A stretch of DNA of 64,000 nucleotides, taken from Rotaria sp. Silwood1. Its lineage: Eukaryota; Rotifera; Eurotatoria; Philodinida; Philodinidae. Numbering within the stretch: the first letter of the stretch is position 1; every line of letters begins with the position of its first letter. Below are positions 25,251-39,480 of the stretch, in pieces. Both the position numbers and the translations under genes were made by a program. The DNA lies in NCBI GenBank assembly GCA_905250075.1, contig CAJNOP010000540.1, positions 75,647-139,646 of the forward strand. Reading direction: 5' to 3'. The notes under the pieces were generated by a model. The model made no database searches. It had not been told where the DNA came from and saw only the letters and a list, made by a program, of their open reading frames with translations.

Positions 25251-25868
25251 CGAGGGAACCGTTCCAACTGATCCATCGCTTTTGGTTCCATATTTTGCCC
25301 ATAAGTAGGGAACCTATAGACTAGAAAAAGCCTAAGAGGATATGGGCCCATACCGCGATTTGGCTGAAATATTCAAGTTTTACTCAAAATTCCCTGCAGG
25401 AGCCTGATTTTCCAGCAAAATCGTATTTTCGAATTTTGATCTGAAACTTTGCCAAAATAAAGCTCTGAATCAGACTATCTTGTGGAAAAAATTTCAGAAC
25501 TTTTGGATATGGTACCACTGAGATATGAGTTTTCCAAAATATAGACGCTTTTCCATAGATACTGTATAAAGCATGAATATTTTGAAACACCCATATATCA
25601 GTGGTACCATATCCAAAAGTTCTGAAATTTTTTTCAGAAGATAGTCTAATTGAGAGCTTTATTTTGGCAAAGTTTCAGACCAAAATTTGAAAATACGATT
25701 TTGCTGGAAAATCATGCTCCTGCAGGGAATTTTGAGTAAAACTTGAATATTTCAGCCAAATCGCGGTATGGGCCCATATCCTCTTAGGCTTTTTCTAGTC
25801 TATAGGTTCCCTACTTATGGGCAAAATATGGAACCAAAAGCGATGGATCAGTTGGAACGATTCCCTCG
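25251..25868. mobile_element. Foldback family A, copy 3 (same termini, different interior)
   Basis: A 618-bp palindrome with ends CGAGGGAACCGTTCCAACTG and inverse ending CGATTCCCTCG, flanked by TAA on both sides (25248-25250, 25869-25871). The termini match copy 2 but the arms are different sequence (ACTTTGCCAAAATAAAGCTC, GGGCCCATACCGCGATTTGG). This is therefore a sister subfamily that keeps the ends but has another body. Non-coding. The next kilobase (25869-26847) is AT-rich spacer and the P450 promoter region. Confidence 0.85.
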
Positions 25869-26847
25869 TAAGTATAAATGATTATATACAATAAATTTAA
25901 ATATTCATATAATCATAATGAAATTAAATAATATTTTAATAATTCTAATAATATAAGATAAAATAATTATTGTTTTCAAAATAACAAATATTATGTATAA
26001 CAAAAAAAAACAAAGTGTAAGTTCATAGGGACTCATATTCTAGAATCTTAACGCGACTAGAAAATGATAATAAAACATAGATGAAAGGGAAAAAAACCGT
26101 TGACATTCAATTATTTGTTTGTTCTACAGCTTATAATATGACAAAATTTGATTTGATTGCTTTCTATTTTAATATCACTGCATAATTTCATCTTATATAA
26201 AAGCTTTTTCTAGAAGCGAACTTATTCATTGTACCCGATTAAGTTATATCTTGTTTTATGGAACAATGACAACATCTTTTTAACTCGGTCAAATAGAGAC
26301 ATGTTCGAGAAACGACAAAAAAAGAAAAGAAAAACTATTCAATATAATTAATCATTAGTATGGTACTAGAAATTTGATGGACATCACGTTATATTTATCA
26401 TAGAAAAGTACATTAAACAGTATACAATTTTCGACAAATGACATTTACCTTTCTTACTTTTTTTTGTCAAAATACTATAAAACAGAAATAATTTAATCGT
26501 CTATAGTACTTATAAAAGAAAAAGAAACAAATTGCTAAATGAACACATCTATTTTTGTTAACAAATATAGCTTTTTAATTAAGAAAAAAGCAATAGTAAT
26601 CTAATATTTTGACGTCAATTCAATACATGAACAAATCTGTATGATTTCAAAAGAGTCGTTTTTTAGTCCTATTTCGAATTAATTATTTATCAATTGATTT
26701 CTTTTTTTCTCTTATTGTCTATGTCTGGTTTTGGTTTTTTTTCTTTTTTAAGAAATATTATTTTAGTCTGTTCAAAGATTACTTCGTTCGGCTCGATATA
26801 TAAATATGTGTTAGAAACAATCAGTCTTTCATTGAATTTTTACAATA

Positions 26848-28456
26848 ATGTTGGTCTTGGTGCTGGTCGCCATTATTACTATGCTGGGCATGAGCATAAT
26901 ACGTCATAAAGTAAGTTATATTATCATATATAAAATAAAAATAAAATTTTTATTAATTTTTTTTATTTTATTTAGAAATCAAATGATAATTCAAAGAAAG
27001 AATCTTCAACTACAGTACCATATGGTCCTCGTCCATGGCCAATTTTTGGTAATCTTCTTCAATTAGGTTATCGTCCATATGAAACATTATATCGCTGGTC
27101 GAAAATGTCGAAATATGGTAACATATTTCGACTTCAGCTTGGTTCACAAATGGTTGTTGTTCTTAATTCACCATCAATTATACGTGAAGCATTACATGAT
27201 CATGGTGAAGTATTTGCTGGTCGTCCATATCTTCATATGATACATGAAACATTACATGGTAAAGGTGTTATATCAGCTCCATATGGTCGAGAATTTCATG
27301 AACATAAAAATTTTCTTATTAAAAGTTTTAATCGATTTGGACGTCGACGACGATCATCATTAGAAAATGGTTGTCTTGATCAAGTACGTTTTGTTGCTGA
27401 AAAAATTCGTGAAAAACAATCATCACCATTTCGTATTGGTAATATGTTAAGTCAAATAGCATGTAATAATATATGTACACTTACATTTGGTCGTTATTTT
27501 GAAACAATGAATATGAATAATTTATTTGAAAAAATTAATGAAAATTTTAATCAAACAGCAACAATAGCATGTTTTAATTTTTTACCATTTACAAGAAAAT
27601 TTCGAAAGAATATTTTTAATAATGTACATGATTGTAATCGTGTTATAAAAAAATTAGTTGGTGAACGTGAAACTAATTTTGATAATGAATTTATAACAAA
27701 TATTGTTGATGCTTATTTGGATGAAATGAATCAACATCGACAACGAAGTACTTATTTTTCAAAAGAAAATCTTGATTCACTTGTTCAAGATTTATTTGTT
27801 GCTGGTACAGAAACAATATCAAATACATTACATTGGGCAATTTTTTATATTGTTGCACATCCACATGTACAAAAAAATATTCATGAAGAAATCGATAATA
27901 TTATTGGTAAAGATCGACCACCATGTGATAAAGATCGTAGTCGAATGTCTTATATTGAAGCTGTTTTACTTGAATCAATGCGTTGTCATTGTGCTGGTCC
28001 AATATTAGTTCCACGAGCAACAACACAAGATATTACATTTCATAATTATTTTATTCCAAAGGATACATTTATACTTGTTAATATGTGGTCAGCAATGAAA
28101 GATGAACAACATTGGTCTGAACCAGAAAAATTTGAACCAGAACGATTCCTTGATGAAAATCGTCGTTTACGTAATGTTAATCATCCTGCTATGATGCCAT
28201 TTAGTGTTGGAAAACGTGCATGCACAGGTAACAAAATTTTATTTTTTTTTCTTGTCAAAAATAAAATCTAATAATTAAATTTTATTTTATTTTAGGCGAA
28301 CAAATTGCAAAAATTCAATTATTTTTAATATTAGTGAGTTTATTTCAAAAATTTGAATTTCGTTTTGCAAATGATTGGATTCCCAAAGATCTTTGTGGTC
28401 AACCTGGTATTACCCTTCGTCCACCAAATTGCCAATATGAAGCCTTTGTTCGATGA
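26848..28456 (+). CDS. Cytochrome P450, CYP2-clan type
   Basis: Exons 26848-26910, 26976-28227 and 28296-28456 give 491 residues, a normal P450 length. A hydrophobic N-terminal anchor (MLVLVLVAIITMLGMSII) is followed by the Pro-rich hinge PYGPRPWPIFGN, which places it on the ER membrane. Core motifs are all present: the oxygen-binding I-helix AGTET (about 297), K-helix ESMR (about 354), meander PERF, and the haem loop PFSVGKRACTG with the thiolate Cys near 435. Such enzymes hydroxylate lipophilic compounds with NADPH-P450 reductase. The substrate cannot be told. The gene is convergent with the ATP synthase gene, and AATAAA lies at 28572. Confidence 0.95.
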
Positions 28457-29084
28457 ACATACATTCAAAAACACAAAAAAAACAAAAAAATTTACCTTTT
28501 TACCATTACCCTTCCTGTGCTTCTATATTTATTTATTCACATCTATAGTGTAGAATTCTACATTGGATTTGAATAAATAATAATTAGATACTTCGTGTCG
28601 AGATTGAAATTTTTTCAATTTGTCAAAGATATAATTTTGTTTGCAAAATAAAAAAAATCACGAAGTTTTTATTCATTATTTATTCGAATATCTGCAATAG
28701 TTTTCTTTTTTTTTTTTGTTTCAATTTTAAATTGCAGAGCAGTTACATTAATTATTTATCTAATTATATTTTATTCAATAAATAAAATATTTGCAAAGCA
28801 ATATAAATGTTATCGAATATATTTTTTTGTTTTTTTTTTATTTTATTTAATATGATGGAAGGAGAGAAGAAAATAGAGAAAAAGACAAAAATGTGCCAAA
28901 TTAAACTAGAGAAAATGAAATAACAAACAAGCGGGTATATTGTTTGAACAGATTATATTCCGATGACAAGTCTAAGATTGTTGTTGTTGTTTTTTTTTTC
29001 TTTAGCAAAAAAAAGAAGAGTGTTCGGAGAAAAAATGAATGTCACTACTATTAAAAATGGCACAGTCCTAATCATTGTTCTAAT
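28457..29084. other. Convergent 3' spacer
   Basis: Two 3' ends face each other here (P450 and ATP synthase alpha). T- and A-runs and a GA-rich patch near 28856-28890 are present. I see no gene. Confidence 0.5.
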
Positions 29085-31230
<2,146 letters not shown>

Positions 31231-31572
31231 GTTTTTTTTATTCAAATATTGTTTTTTAGTGGTTATATGTGAATAAAAAAAAAATAAGCAAAAGAAAAGA
31301 GAACGATGTGTACAGATGAGTTTCACAGCAGAGGCTTTACAGTAAGATCAATGATAGATATAGTAAAAAGTTCATTTTAAAACAAAAAAGGAAATAATTT
31401 ACTCATTTGTTTTAAAAAAAAACTCCTTTCAATTTTTTTTCTAAATTAATTCATTTCGATGAATAAATTCATTCTAGAGGTCACTTATGTTCATAGGCAA
31501 ATGGATTGGTTATATGTATCTGATCAATCTGAATAAATTTATTTAAAAAGTAGTCAAAATATATGTTAGCGT

Positions 31573-31669
31573 CCAATCTCGGATTCTCACATTTGTGTCG
31601 GATAGTTCTAGTGAAAATTTTCTCCTCGATCCGACATTTAACTAGTTCAATGTGAGAATCCGAGATTGG
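31573..31669. repeat. Short MITE-like inverted repeat
   Basis: CCAATCTCGGATTCTCACAT (from 31573) and its perfect inverse ending at 31669 enclose about 60 bp that includes GTCGGAT / ATCCGAC inner arms. It is upstream of the ATP synthase gene. Flanks contain TA on both sides, so Tc1/mariner-type insertion is possible. Confidence 0.7.
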
Positions 31670-32112
31670 CCTAATACAAAATGATGATCTTCAAAGCTCA
31701 AAATCGACCTAATTAAAGCTTTAAACTATTTCTTACACATTGACAACTTTTCTACTCGGAACTACTCATTGTAGATGAAAACTGTGAAAAATTCATTTTT
31801 AAGATTCAAATAGTTCTACTATTGTGACTTGTTGTTGAAAACTAAATCAGCCATGAAGTTTAACCATTGTTGTGTAACGTTCACATGATTATTTGAATAT
31901 AACAAATAAATAAAGATGAATCTAACAGCAGTAACAACTTGTTTGATTTTCATGATCATTTATTTAATCAAATCAAATTGGATTTGATGCCTATTTACAA
32001 TTGTTGCCTTTCAGCAATATTTCGTTGAATATTCGATTGCTTGCAATACTACATTAAAAATTTCTATAATAGACTTTTACAATAAAAGTAGCATAGTTGT
32101 ACAAAGGAGGAG

Positions 32113-32157
32113 GGTGTGGGTGTGGGTGTACCACCTAGAATACTGAAACCCACACCC
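32113..32157. repeat. Interstitial telomere-like hairpin 1
   Basis: GGTGTGGGTGTGGGTG is followed after about 20 bp by CCCACACCC. This is a minimal form of the G-strand-first, C-strand-last arrangement of a TGTGGG-type repeat seen six times in the window. Confidence 0.6.
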
Positions 32158-32329
32158 TTATCGATTGTATACATGAATCTCTATCATTGTTTAGGAAGCC
32201 AATCGTTATTTCTTTTTATGTGAAATTTAACTTCCATGAGGACGAGTAACTAGGAAGAAAGGCAAACATTTGAAACATGTGCACTCGTGACAATCGAAAA
32301 GAGTAAACAAAACAGTTCCTCTTTCTATC

Positions 32330-33225
32330 GTCATGTAAAGTGGACAACAAAAGTTTTATTGTACTTCATATTTCGTGATTTTTTTTCTGTAAAGGATAGT
32401 TTTTCGAGGACCACTAAATGGTGATTTCGATAACTATCGAAATGGATTACAAGCCTATGAATTTAAAATTTTTTAAGGTATGTGGCTCGAATATTGATGA
32501 TGGAAATTTGTTTTTTTGACGAACTACAATTTAGAACACTTTTTATATTTTATTAATTTTTCACTATTAAAGAATGATTAATTCTATTCAATTAATATTA
32601 ATTGATAAATATAGAAAAATTTGATGTTAATGTCTAACTTTTAAGTACATTATTTGAAAAAGCGTTGAAACCTGAGCAATATGAAATCTTACTTTTGTTG
32701 AAATAATTCGTTTCAGTAAGATTGTAGAGGAATCAGTTTTACTACTCCATTTCCCTGTCATTTTACTACGATTCAACTTTAAAAACCAACTTCAAAGCTT
32801 GGAATTTAGCATATTTTATAGAACAGACTTCATTCTTTCAAAAAAAAACCTTGCTGAGTCTGATGTTACATATTATTCGATCGGTGTACTACTTTTAGTT
32901 TTTATAAAAAATTTGAACGATAGTTTCCAGCTATTTTTTTTTTTGGATAATGCGCTTCATTAGATTCCAAGTGGTGTACCGATCGAAGAATATGTGACAT
33001 GGGACTCAGTGAGGTCTCATTTGAAAGAATGAAATTTGCTCTACAACATACACTAAATTTAAAGCTTTGAAGTTATTTTACAAAGTTGAATCGTAATAAA
33101 ACTTACTAATCTTTCTACAATCTTACAAATCACTACTTTGTTATCCCCAAGAAACTGTCCTTCAAAGAAAAAAAATCACAAAATATGAAGTGCTTTAAAC
33201 TTTTGTCTGCCATTTTAGGTACAAA
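32330..33225. repeat. Foldback element of about 0.9 kb
   Basis: The outer arms ACAAAAGTTTTATTGTACTT...TCGTGATTTTTTT (32349-32390) are mirrored at about 33163-33215. The inner arms (GTAAGATTGTAGA, TTCATTCTTTCAAA, TTCGATCGGTG) are mirrored across a centre near 32940. No transposase. It separates the ATP synthase upstream region from the broken U-box gene. Confidence 0.7.
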
Positions 33226-33245
33226 ACAAAATCAATTATTACTGT

Positions 33246-33584
33246 ATGTCATGAAAAACGAAACAGCACAAGACGACGAAATTAACCATTAAGATCTTTT
33301 GTGTCTAATCACATATGAAATTTATCGTGATTCAGTTAGAGCGGGTCGATGGCTTTGTTTATGAATGTGATGCAATCACAAGATGGATCCTTCAGAAAGG
33401 TACAAGTCCATTTACCCGACAGTCCTTAAAAATTGATAAACTTAGGCATCTCGCTCGTTGTCGACGACATTCAACAGTCAGTTATAATGCATGTAATGAT
33501 ACTATTTCTCTAACACCTCTTTGACGAGTACCAAGATCTGTTCTCCAAGTCACTTCAATTACAACACTTGTTCGTACATATAGA
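33246..33584 (+). pseudogene. Broken U-box domain
   Basis: One frame reads DLLCLITYEIYRDSVRA, the start of a U-box, after an in-frame TAA. The next frame continues with VDGFVYECDAITRWILQKG then TSPFTRQSLKIDKL, the canonical second half. So at least one frameshift (about 33338) interrupts it. A TGA (33522-33524) then stops the frame, which otherwise runs straight on through RVPRSVLQVTSITTLV into the membrane protein that follows. U-boxes bind E2 enzymes in ubiquitin ligases. Three disablements in 300 bp argue for decay; the open frame beyond the TGA argues that the U-box and the membrane part were once one protein. Confidence 0.65.
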
Positions 33585-36497
33585 ATGAGAGAGATACCCA
33601 AAACGCTCATTTTTCGAGTTGTATTGGTTATTATTGCTATTGGTATTACTATTGGTCCAATAGTTGGAATGGCTCTAGGTATGTAACCATTGTTTTGGTA
33701 CTTAGAAAATTAAGTTATTAGTTACAGTCATAGAAATGTGTTCTTNNNNNNNNNNNNNNNNNNNNNNNNNNNNNNNNNNNNNNNNNNNNNNNNNNNNNNN
33801 NNNNNNNNNNNNNNNNNNNNNNNNNNNNNNNNNNNNNNNNNNNNNATTAAAACTTTAGAAAATATCCTATAAAATGATGAAAAGCTCATCAAGATCGATT
33901 AAGCTATTGAAGAGTTATTCACATTTTATTTTTCTGCGGACTTTTGGGACACCCTGTATATAAATAGTTTTCTTTTTTCTCTCGCTTTAAAACATTTTTT
34001 CAAACGTTCGTTTCTGTGAACTTAGGTCAGGTTTTTCTGTTTCGCTTATTCTTCTTTCCTAGTACCTTGGATGTCTTCTATGTCAATTGTATGTATATAT
34101 ATATATATTTACAATTGTGGCTTGAAAAATACAGACATGCACTGTCGATCAAACAAATCAATCTTCACTTAACTTAACAAATGGCAACTTTCATAGAGAC
34201 TCCATAATATGAAAGTTCATCACAATCTGACAACGCAATGATAATAGAATTGCAGGATGCTCAAGAAAAGAAAAAAACAACAGACGTAAATTTAATTAGG
34301 TAAAAGACAAAATATTTTCTAATGATGTAGAAGAACAAATATCAATCAAACAAGAAAATCAATGAAAATTGATGCAACAATCTATCTATATTATCAACAT
34401 GATTTTTGGCAAAGTAATAGTATTTCGTTCGAAAATTCAACACACTCACATCAATGTTTTAAAGATCTTCAATTTTGTATATAGGAAGTAATGTGCTAGA
34501 ATGGAAAAATGAACTTTGCCATTGTTCAAGTTTCTTTAAAGAATATATTTGCAAACATATTATTAATATGGCAATTAGATCGAAATTTTTCAAACCATTT
34601 CCAATAGCTATGAGCATATCTTTCATTAAAAAAACGAAAGTGAGCACAACTACGAAATGCAGTTAAAACTTTCTTAATGCAATAACTGAGTGATTCGGTG
34701 TTTGACTTAATCAAATTTGTCAGTTTACGAAAACATACGTGAAATTTCTCTTTTCGTACTTAAAAAAATTTCCATAAATTACTTAGACAAAGAACAATTT
34801 TTCGCTTACCATTTAGTAAAAAATTTGTGATCTTTAAATTAGGGCCCAAATTAATTAGTTATAATTAAACATAATATGTACAGTGGATCATATTTAATTC
34901 TGACTCATTTTTGGTTATGAATGCATTCGACGAAAGATATCGCCAGCAAAAAAGTTATTGAAAATGTCTCATTTCTATAGAAAATGATTCGAGTTATTCA
35001 CATCGCTCCGGTACTGCCCGTTCATATGTATGCTACTATGATGAGTTCTTTCAAGTTAATTATCCAATATATGATGGAACATGGTTGAACAGCACTATTC
35101 ATATTCAAGGTGCTAGCCGTCGACGTGAAATTGAGGTATGATATTCTATAGCATTTATTTATGGAAAATCTTTCATTGAATTGTCTATTGTGCTTGAAAT
35201 AAGACAATAGCATGAAGATTAAGCACCTATTAAGATATTATCTATTCGAGATTGAGTTCTTAAATAGAAAATAGCATGTGGATGCATGAAAAATCACCTA
35301 AATTCATATTGAAATAACGAGATTTCAGTTAGAAGTCGTACTCGTCAATTGAATTGTTCTGGTATATAGTAACTTAAAAAAAGATTGTCTTTTTCTTCAA
35401 AGATTTAAGTTGCAAGAACTATATTCATAACAACTTTACTGTAGAACATGCATAATTTATAAAAACTTCAACATGTGAAGCGAAAGAAAAATTTTTTTTT
35501 TTTTTAATTTCTTTTTAAGAATCATTGGGTCAATCTACAGACAATCAAAAGTCTACATTATTTCATTCGGTTACATTAAAACTTTGTTTAGATAAGACAC
35601 AATGAAACTATACTCATGTAGTAATAATTTGTGTAGTCACATCTATTGTAAGTTTTGTGAGAAACACGACTTTTGGTGAGTGCTTAAGTAGAAATCTGGA
35701 AACGTGAATATCCAATTTCTATTTTTCTCTCAGACTGCAACGTTAGGAATTACATTGATTCTTTCGTGTTTCACATTTTCATTCCGAAGGGATTTCGCTA
35801 AAAGTCTGTTCTGATCTAACAGTAGTAAAAGAGTGTTTTATTAGATACGCTATTTCTAATGAGTAATAGACAATGGCATTCAATTGTGTAACTATCAAGA
35901 TGATTTTGTTTTGCTTATCTTGGTACTATTCCATTCTTAATTACTTTCTTCTGATTCAAGCGTGAAAGAAATACTACCTCTTTGTTGTGAAGTTTCTATG
36001 AAAGAAAATGTATCATTCTATGATATCACTTGAAGATATCAATTCTGAAACATTTATCTCAATCGGAAAACTATTCATCTACCTATTTAATTTTAACTTG
36101 CTTTCATAAACTCAAGGTTGCTATTACGCTTAATTGAGCTATACCTCTGCCAAAATGTAGCGAAACAAAGGTAACATAAATCTTATTCTATGAAAAGTCT
36201 AGAATTCCGCATGAAAACCGCTCAATGTTTTCGGAGGCTAATAAACAAAACTATTTCTTACACTTCTCATCATCTTTAATGTCAAATGTCTGGAACTCGC
36301 CTATTTTTTGTTTTTGTTTTGCTTAGGTTGGCAACATCTACACATGTTTTTATAGTCGATACAATGTCAAACTATTAATATGGGAACAAGAGAACTATGT
36401 ACACGGTAAAGTAATGGCCATTGTTGGATGGATTGGATTTAGTTTATCTCTACTGATTATCGAACTTATGTTGTGTCTTATGACTAGGAATTCGTAA
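33585..36497 (+). CDS. Small two-pass membrane protein with Cys-containing extracellular loop
   Basis: Exons 33585-33678, 34981-35135 and 36327-36497 join in matching phases to 139 residues. A first membrane helix (TLIFRVVLVIIAIGITIGPIV) and a second (MAIVGWIGFSLSLLIIELML) flank a loop of about 70 residues. The loop holds VCYYD and YTCFYS, two NxS/T sites and RRRE. The layout recalls ion-channel auxiliary subunits such as TipE/KCNMB, but sequence identity is not established. The 100-N gap lies in intron 1 and could hide an exon, though phases already match. The ATG is only the first in frame after the U-box stop, so the gene may be the 3' part of a decayed larger one. Confidence 0.5.
33746..33845. 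other. Assembly gap (100 N)
   Basis: Exactly 100 N, the conventional size for an unknown gap. Just after it, CTTTTGGGACACCCTGTATA (33940-33959) looks like the end of a mariner-type element whose other end may be in the gap. Confidence 0.9.
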
Positions 36498-36785
36498 GAC
36501 ATCCTCCGATATGTTGGTCCATTCTATATGAACATTTCTTTGCAAACAAAGTCGTTTCATGTCTTGGTTTTCTCGCATCAAACATTCTATTTTTTTCCCT
36601 TTTGTGCGCGCCTATGTATACATATATATATATATTGTTTTTTCTTCTCTCTTCGTGTTGTTCTCTTTTTACTTGATCTAGCCTTCTCGAAGACTCATGT
36701 TGCGAAAATGGCCGCGATTTTGGCGATTTTGAGAAAGTTCGACGTAAAATCGTGATTAATGGTGTTTCGCTAAAAAATTGGTAAT

Positions 36786-36855
36786 GGTGTGGGTGTGGAC
36801 ATGAGTGAATGTCAGTGAAAGATCCACAGCCACAGGCACACCCACCCACACCCAC
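36786..36855. repeat. Interstitial telomere-like hairpin 2
   Basis: GGTGTGGGTGTGGACATG is followed by a short spacer and then CCACAGCCACAGGCACACCCACCCACACCCAC. G-rich strand first, C-rich last. Long ORFs read through it are translation artefacts. Confidence 0.75.
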
Positions 36856-37528
36856 TTGACGAACAAGAGAAATATAAAAATACATTAACATGGAATGTGA
36901 GTATTTAATTGAAGAGACGTATCACAGTCTCCCAATATCTACAGGAACGTCCTACAAGTAAAACCATCCAGAACTAAGCCCACACACTTCGTATGGTTAG
37001 TGTCATTCACACCAATGTAAACCCAAATCCATGAACCCAAGCTATACGGGAAACTAGACTGATTAGTCTAATCCAGTCGAAATTTTGAAGAGTGTGAGTG
37101 CGAGGGCAGTGTAGAATAGCATACCGAGTCACACTTAGGTTCATACCCACATCACACTCAGACCGATACCTAGATCAAGATCCATCTACATACGACCGGT
37201 GCGGCAATGCAGTCACATTCACACCTATCATATCACACTTATTCATTCAATGATTCTTGATTTCACAAAGTTAGAACATGTTTTCAGAATTCCAACTAGA
37301 ATTCGTCTTCCATGATATTATTGATAAAAGCCAGGGACGTTATGAGTTTATATATGAAGATTAATGCAATTATAATTCAAATGTAAGTCTTATGCATGTA
37401 AAGCAAGAAGTAAAATTGGTTAACACAGCTGATGATCCAGCAGAATAAATCAAATGAACAAAATACGCAAATGAGTAAATCAATAGTTGAAAAACACAAT
37501 CTCTTTTTTGAATTGTAGTAGGACAATC
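36856..37528. other. Intergenic spacer with degenerate CACACC words
   Basis: It contains scattered CACAC/CCCACA words (for example 36979-36990 and 37145-37165), which may be eroded telomere-like repeat. No gene is supported. Confidence 0.4.
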
Positions 37529-38515
37529 TCAATGTTCTGGATGATTGATTCTTGTTTGAGAGGAGGGGAAAACGTTCGCTGATATATGAAAAAACTTTAG
37601 AATGATCATCCAGTAGAGCATCACTCCGTACCAGACAAAGATTTGCAAAACTAGTGTCAATACACTGTATAATGCTAGTAGTGTTGTAAATAAGTAGAGT
37701 GCATTATTTTTTTCACTGAAAGAATAGTAACACACGGATGGAACACATAACTGAAAATATGTTGAATAATTGGCTGAATATTCCTGTGATTCAAACAAAT
37801 GTTCATCAAGAATCGAGCCAATTTTGGTTGTCGGTGAAAACCACGTTGAATTGATTTAAGCAAAGATCATCGTACAAATATTCCAAAGTAGAATGATAAA
37901 TACCATCCATAAGGGCACATCCACCCACCAAACCTAGACAGATAAAATACGTGAGATAAAGACCAGAAGCTGTCAAACGTCTCAGAAATTAGAGTTACCT
38001 CTTGAAATCTTCAAACAGGCTCGAATTTCTGGGTATCGTATAAGACCTCTTTATGAGACTACCTGTAAATGTGATAAGATTTTCGTTCGAATCATAAACG
38101 ATAAGTTGTCTTCTACAATTGTACATACCGGCAGCACATGAGCAAGTTTCATTTTCAAAAGAAATTGGACTAGTGCGAAGGACGAGATTTTCATCTGAGC
38201 ACGAAAACTCGGTGTTCCATATGTTCGTATATTGAGTTTGAAATTGATTTGCTCGAAGCAGATCGAAAACCAACATGAAGTCATGATCTACTATAGCAAA
38301 AGGAATTTTAAACAAACGAATAATTGTCGCATGATTAAGGAGTGAAATGCTGTTTCAGCTATTGTTTCTATTGTAACTAAGTTGTTCGTATGAAGGCTGT
38401 CTTGAAATTGTTCTAACGCATATTTCATAAAGTCACACCTGTAGTTTAAAACTAAGAATTGAGCTTGAATGACGAACCAATCAAAATCGAACAAAGACTT
38501 GCCCTTCTGCAAAAA
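37529..38515 (-). pseudogene. Decayed Cys-rich membrane protein, copy 1
   Basis: Minus-strand pieces in order: FLVLNYRCDFMKYALEQF (38512 onward); VDHDFMLVFDLL to FENETCSCAAGMYNC (38290-38010); GGCALMDGIYHSTLEYLYDDLC (about 37935-37861); then TWFSPTTKIGSILDEHLF to CVPSVCYYSFSEKNNALY and a membrane helix LFTTLLALYSVLTLVLQIFV (37850-37529). The last two blocks are in different frames, so there is a frameshift near 37845. I recall this CSC / STLE-YD--C / CxPSxC layout as a large expanded, uncharacterised family in bdelloid genomes; that is memory, not a search. Confidence 0.55.
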
Positions 38516-39236
38516 TATTGAAAAATAAGATCCAACAATCCGTTGAAAACAGATCTCATGAATTTCAAAAATTGATATCTATGAGTTGCTCGTAAACATG
38601 TGAGATTCTTGAGCAAGGACATGATAGAGTATCAGAATAGTGGATGTGAAGAAATTCAAATTGAGTTTCATTCGGTGAGTTGATACTAAACGATACTGTT
38701 CGATATTCGAATCATATGAAAATTGAGATGATTATGAACGACAAAATCAGTAAACCGATATAGATTCGTGTCGCTAGCAGTTGATATTCGATTTCAGCTT
38801 TTCGATGGTACACATTTATAGAACGAAGCTCCTCACAAATAGATGTGAAAAGTGAGCAGCGTATATAAATATCTACAAGACGTCAAAGAAAATGAACTTG
38901 TTCAAAAAACAAATTACTTACAATTTGTTCTTTGCCTACAAAATCGATAGGTTTGTTGGACGATGAGGATTAGTAGTGGAGCGAGAAGACGAAGTCACAC
39001 AGTCAAACTCCCGATGAGACCAGTTACATAAGAAGCTATTTGAATCGATTTATGTCTTTCGTGAATCATGTAGGTGCACATATTCGGTCGACATTGACTC
39101 TAATACAACGAGTAATTTCTTGTTTGTATCCATTGATCGACGAAGTTTGAAAATATCAAAATATAGATCATGTCTTCAGGCATAGCAGCAACAGTATCAT
39201 TCTTGTTAAGTGCAATTATATTGCTTAGATTGACTG

Positions 39237-39480
39237 CTAAATGATGCTTTCATGATTGAAAATGCGTCGATTAATCAGCATCTCAATACAGGTTTGATCA
39301 TAGAAACATTCTAGCGTAGAATAGTAAAAATCAAACAGAAAACAATCAACATAGAAACCAGGAATGGTGTCAAATGGCATTGCATCCTGTTCTTCACAGA
39401 AAGGCAAAGTACAATAGAAATACATTTGTTGTAGACAATCGGCTTGCCAGCCGCATTAACAGACCAAGTCATACTCCATC
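39237..39480 (-). pseudogene. Decayed Cys-rich membrane protein, copy 2 (fragment)
   Basis: The frame reads CGWQADCLQQMYFYC, then CEEQDAMPFDTIPGFYVDC and STLECFYDQTCIEMLI, which parallels GGCALMDGIYHSTLEYLYDDLC of the neighbouring copy. Downstream on the minus strand (39178-38900) only scraps such as FVDQWIQT and ICAPT remain, with stops. It is therefore a second, tandem, more decayed copy. The region 38516-39236 shows only such scraps, and 39481-40255 shows no gene. Confidence 0.5.

Noticed and set aside
33315..33524. A stand-alone 69-codon gene
   Set aside because: It is the second half of a U-box whose first half is in another frame, so it is part of a broken gene.
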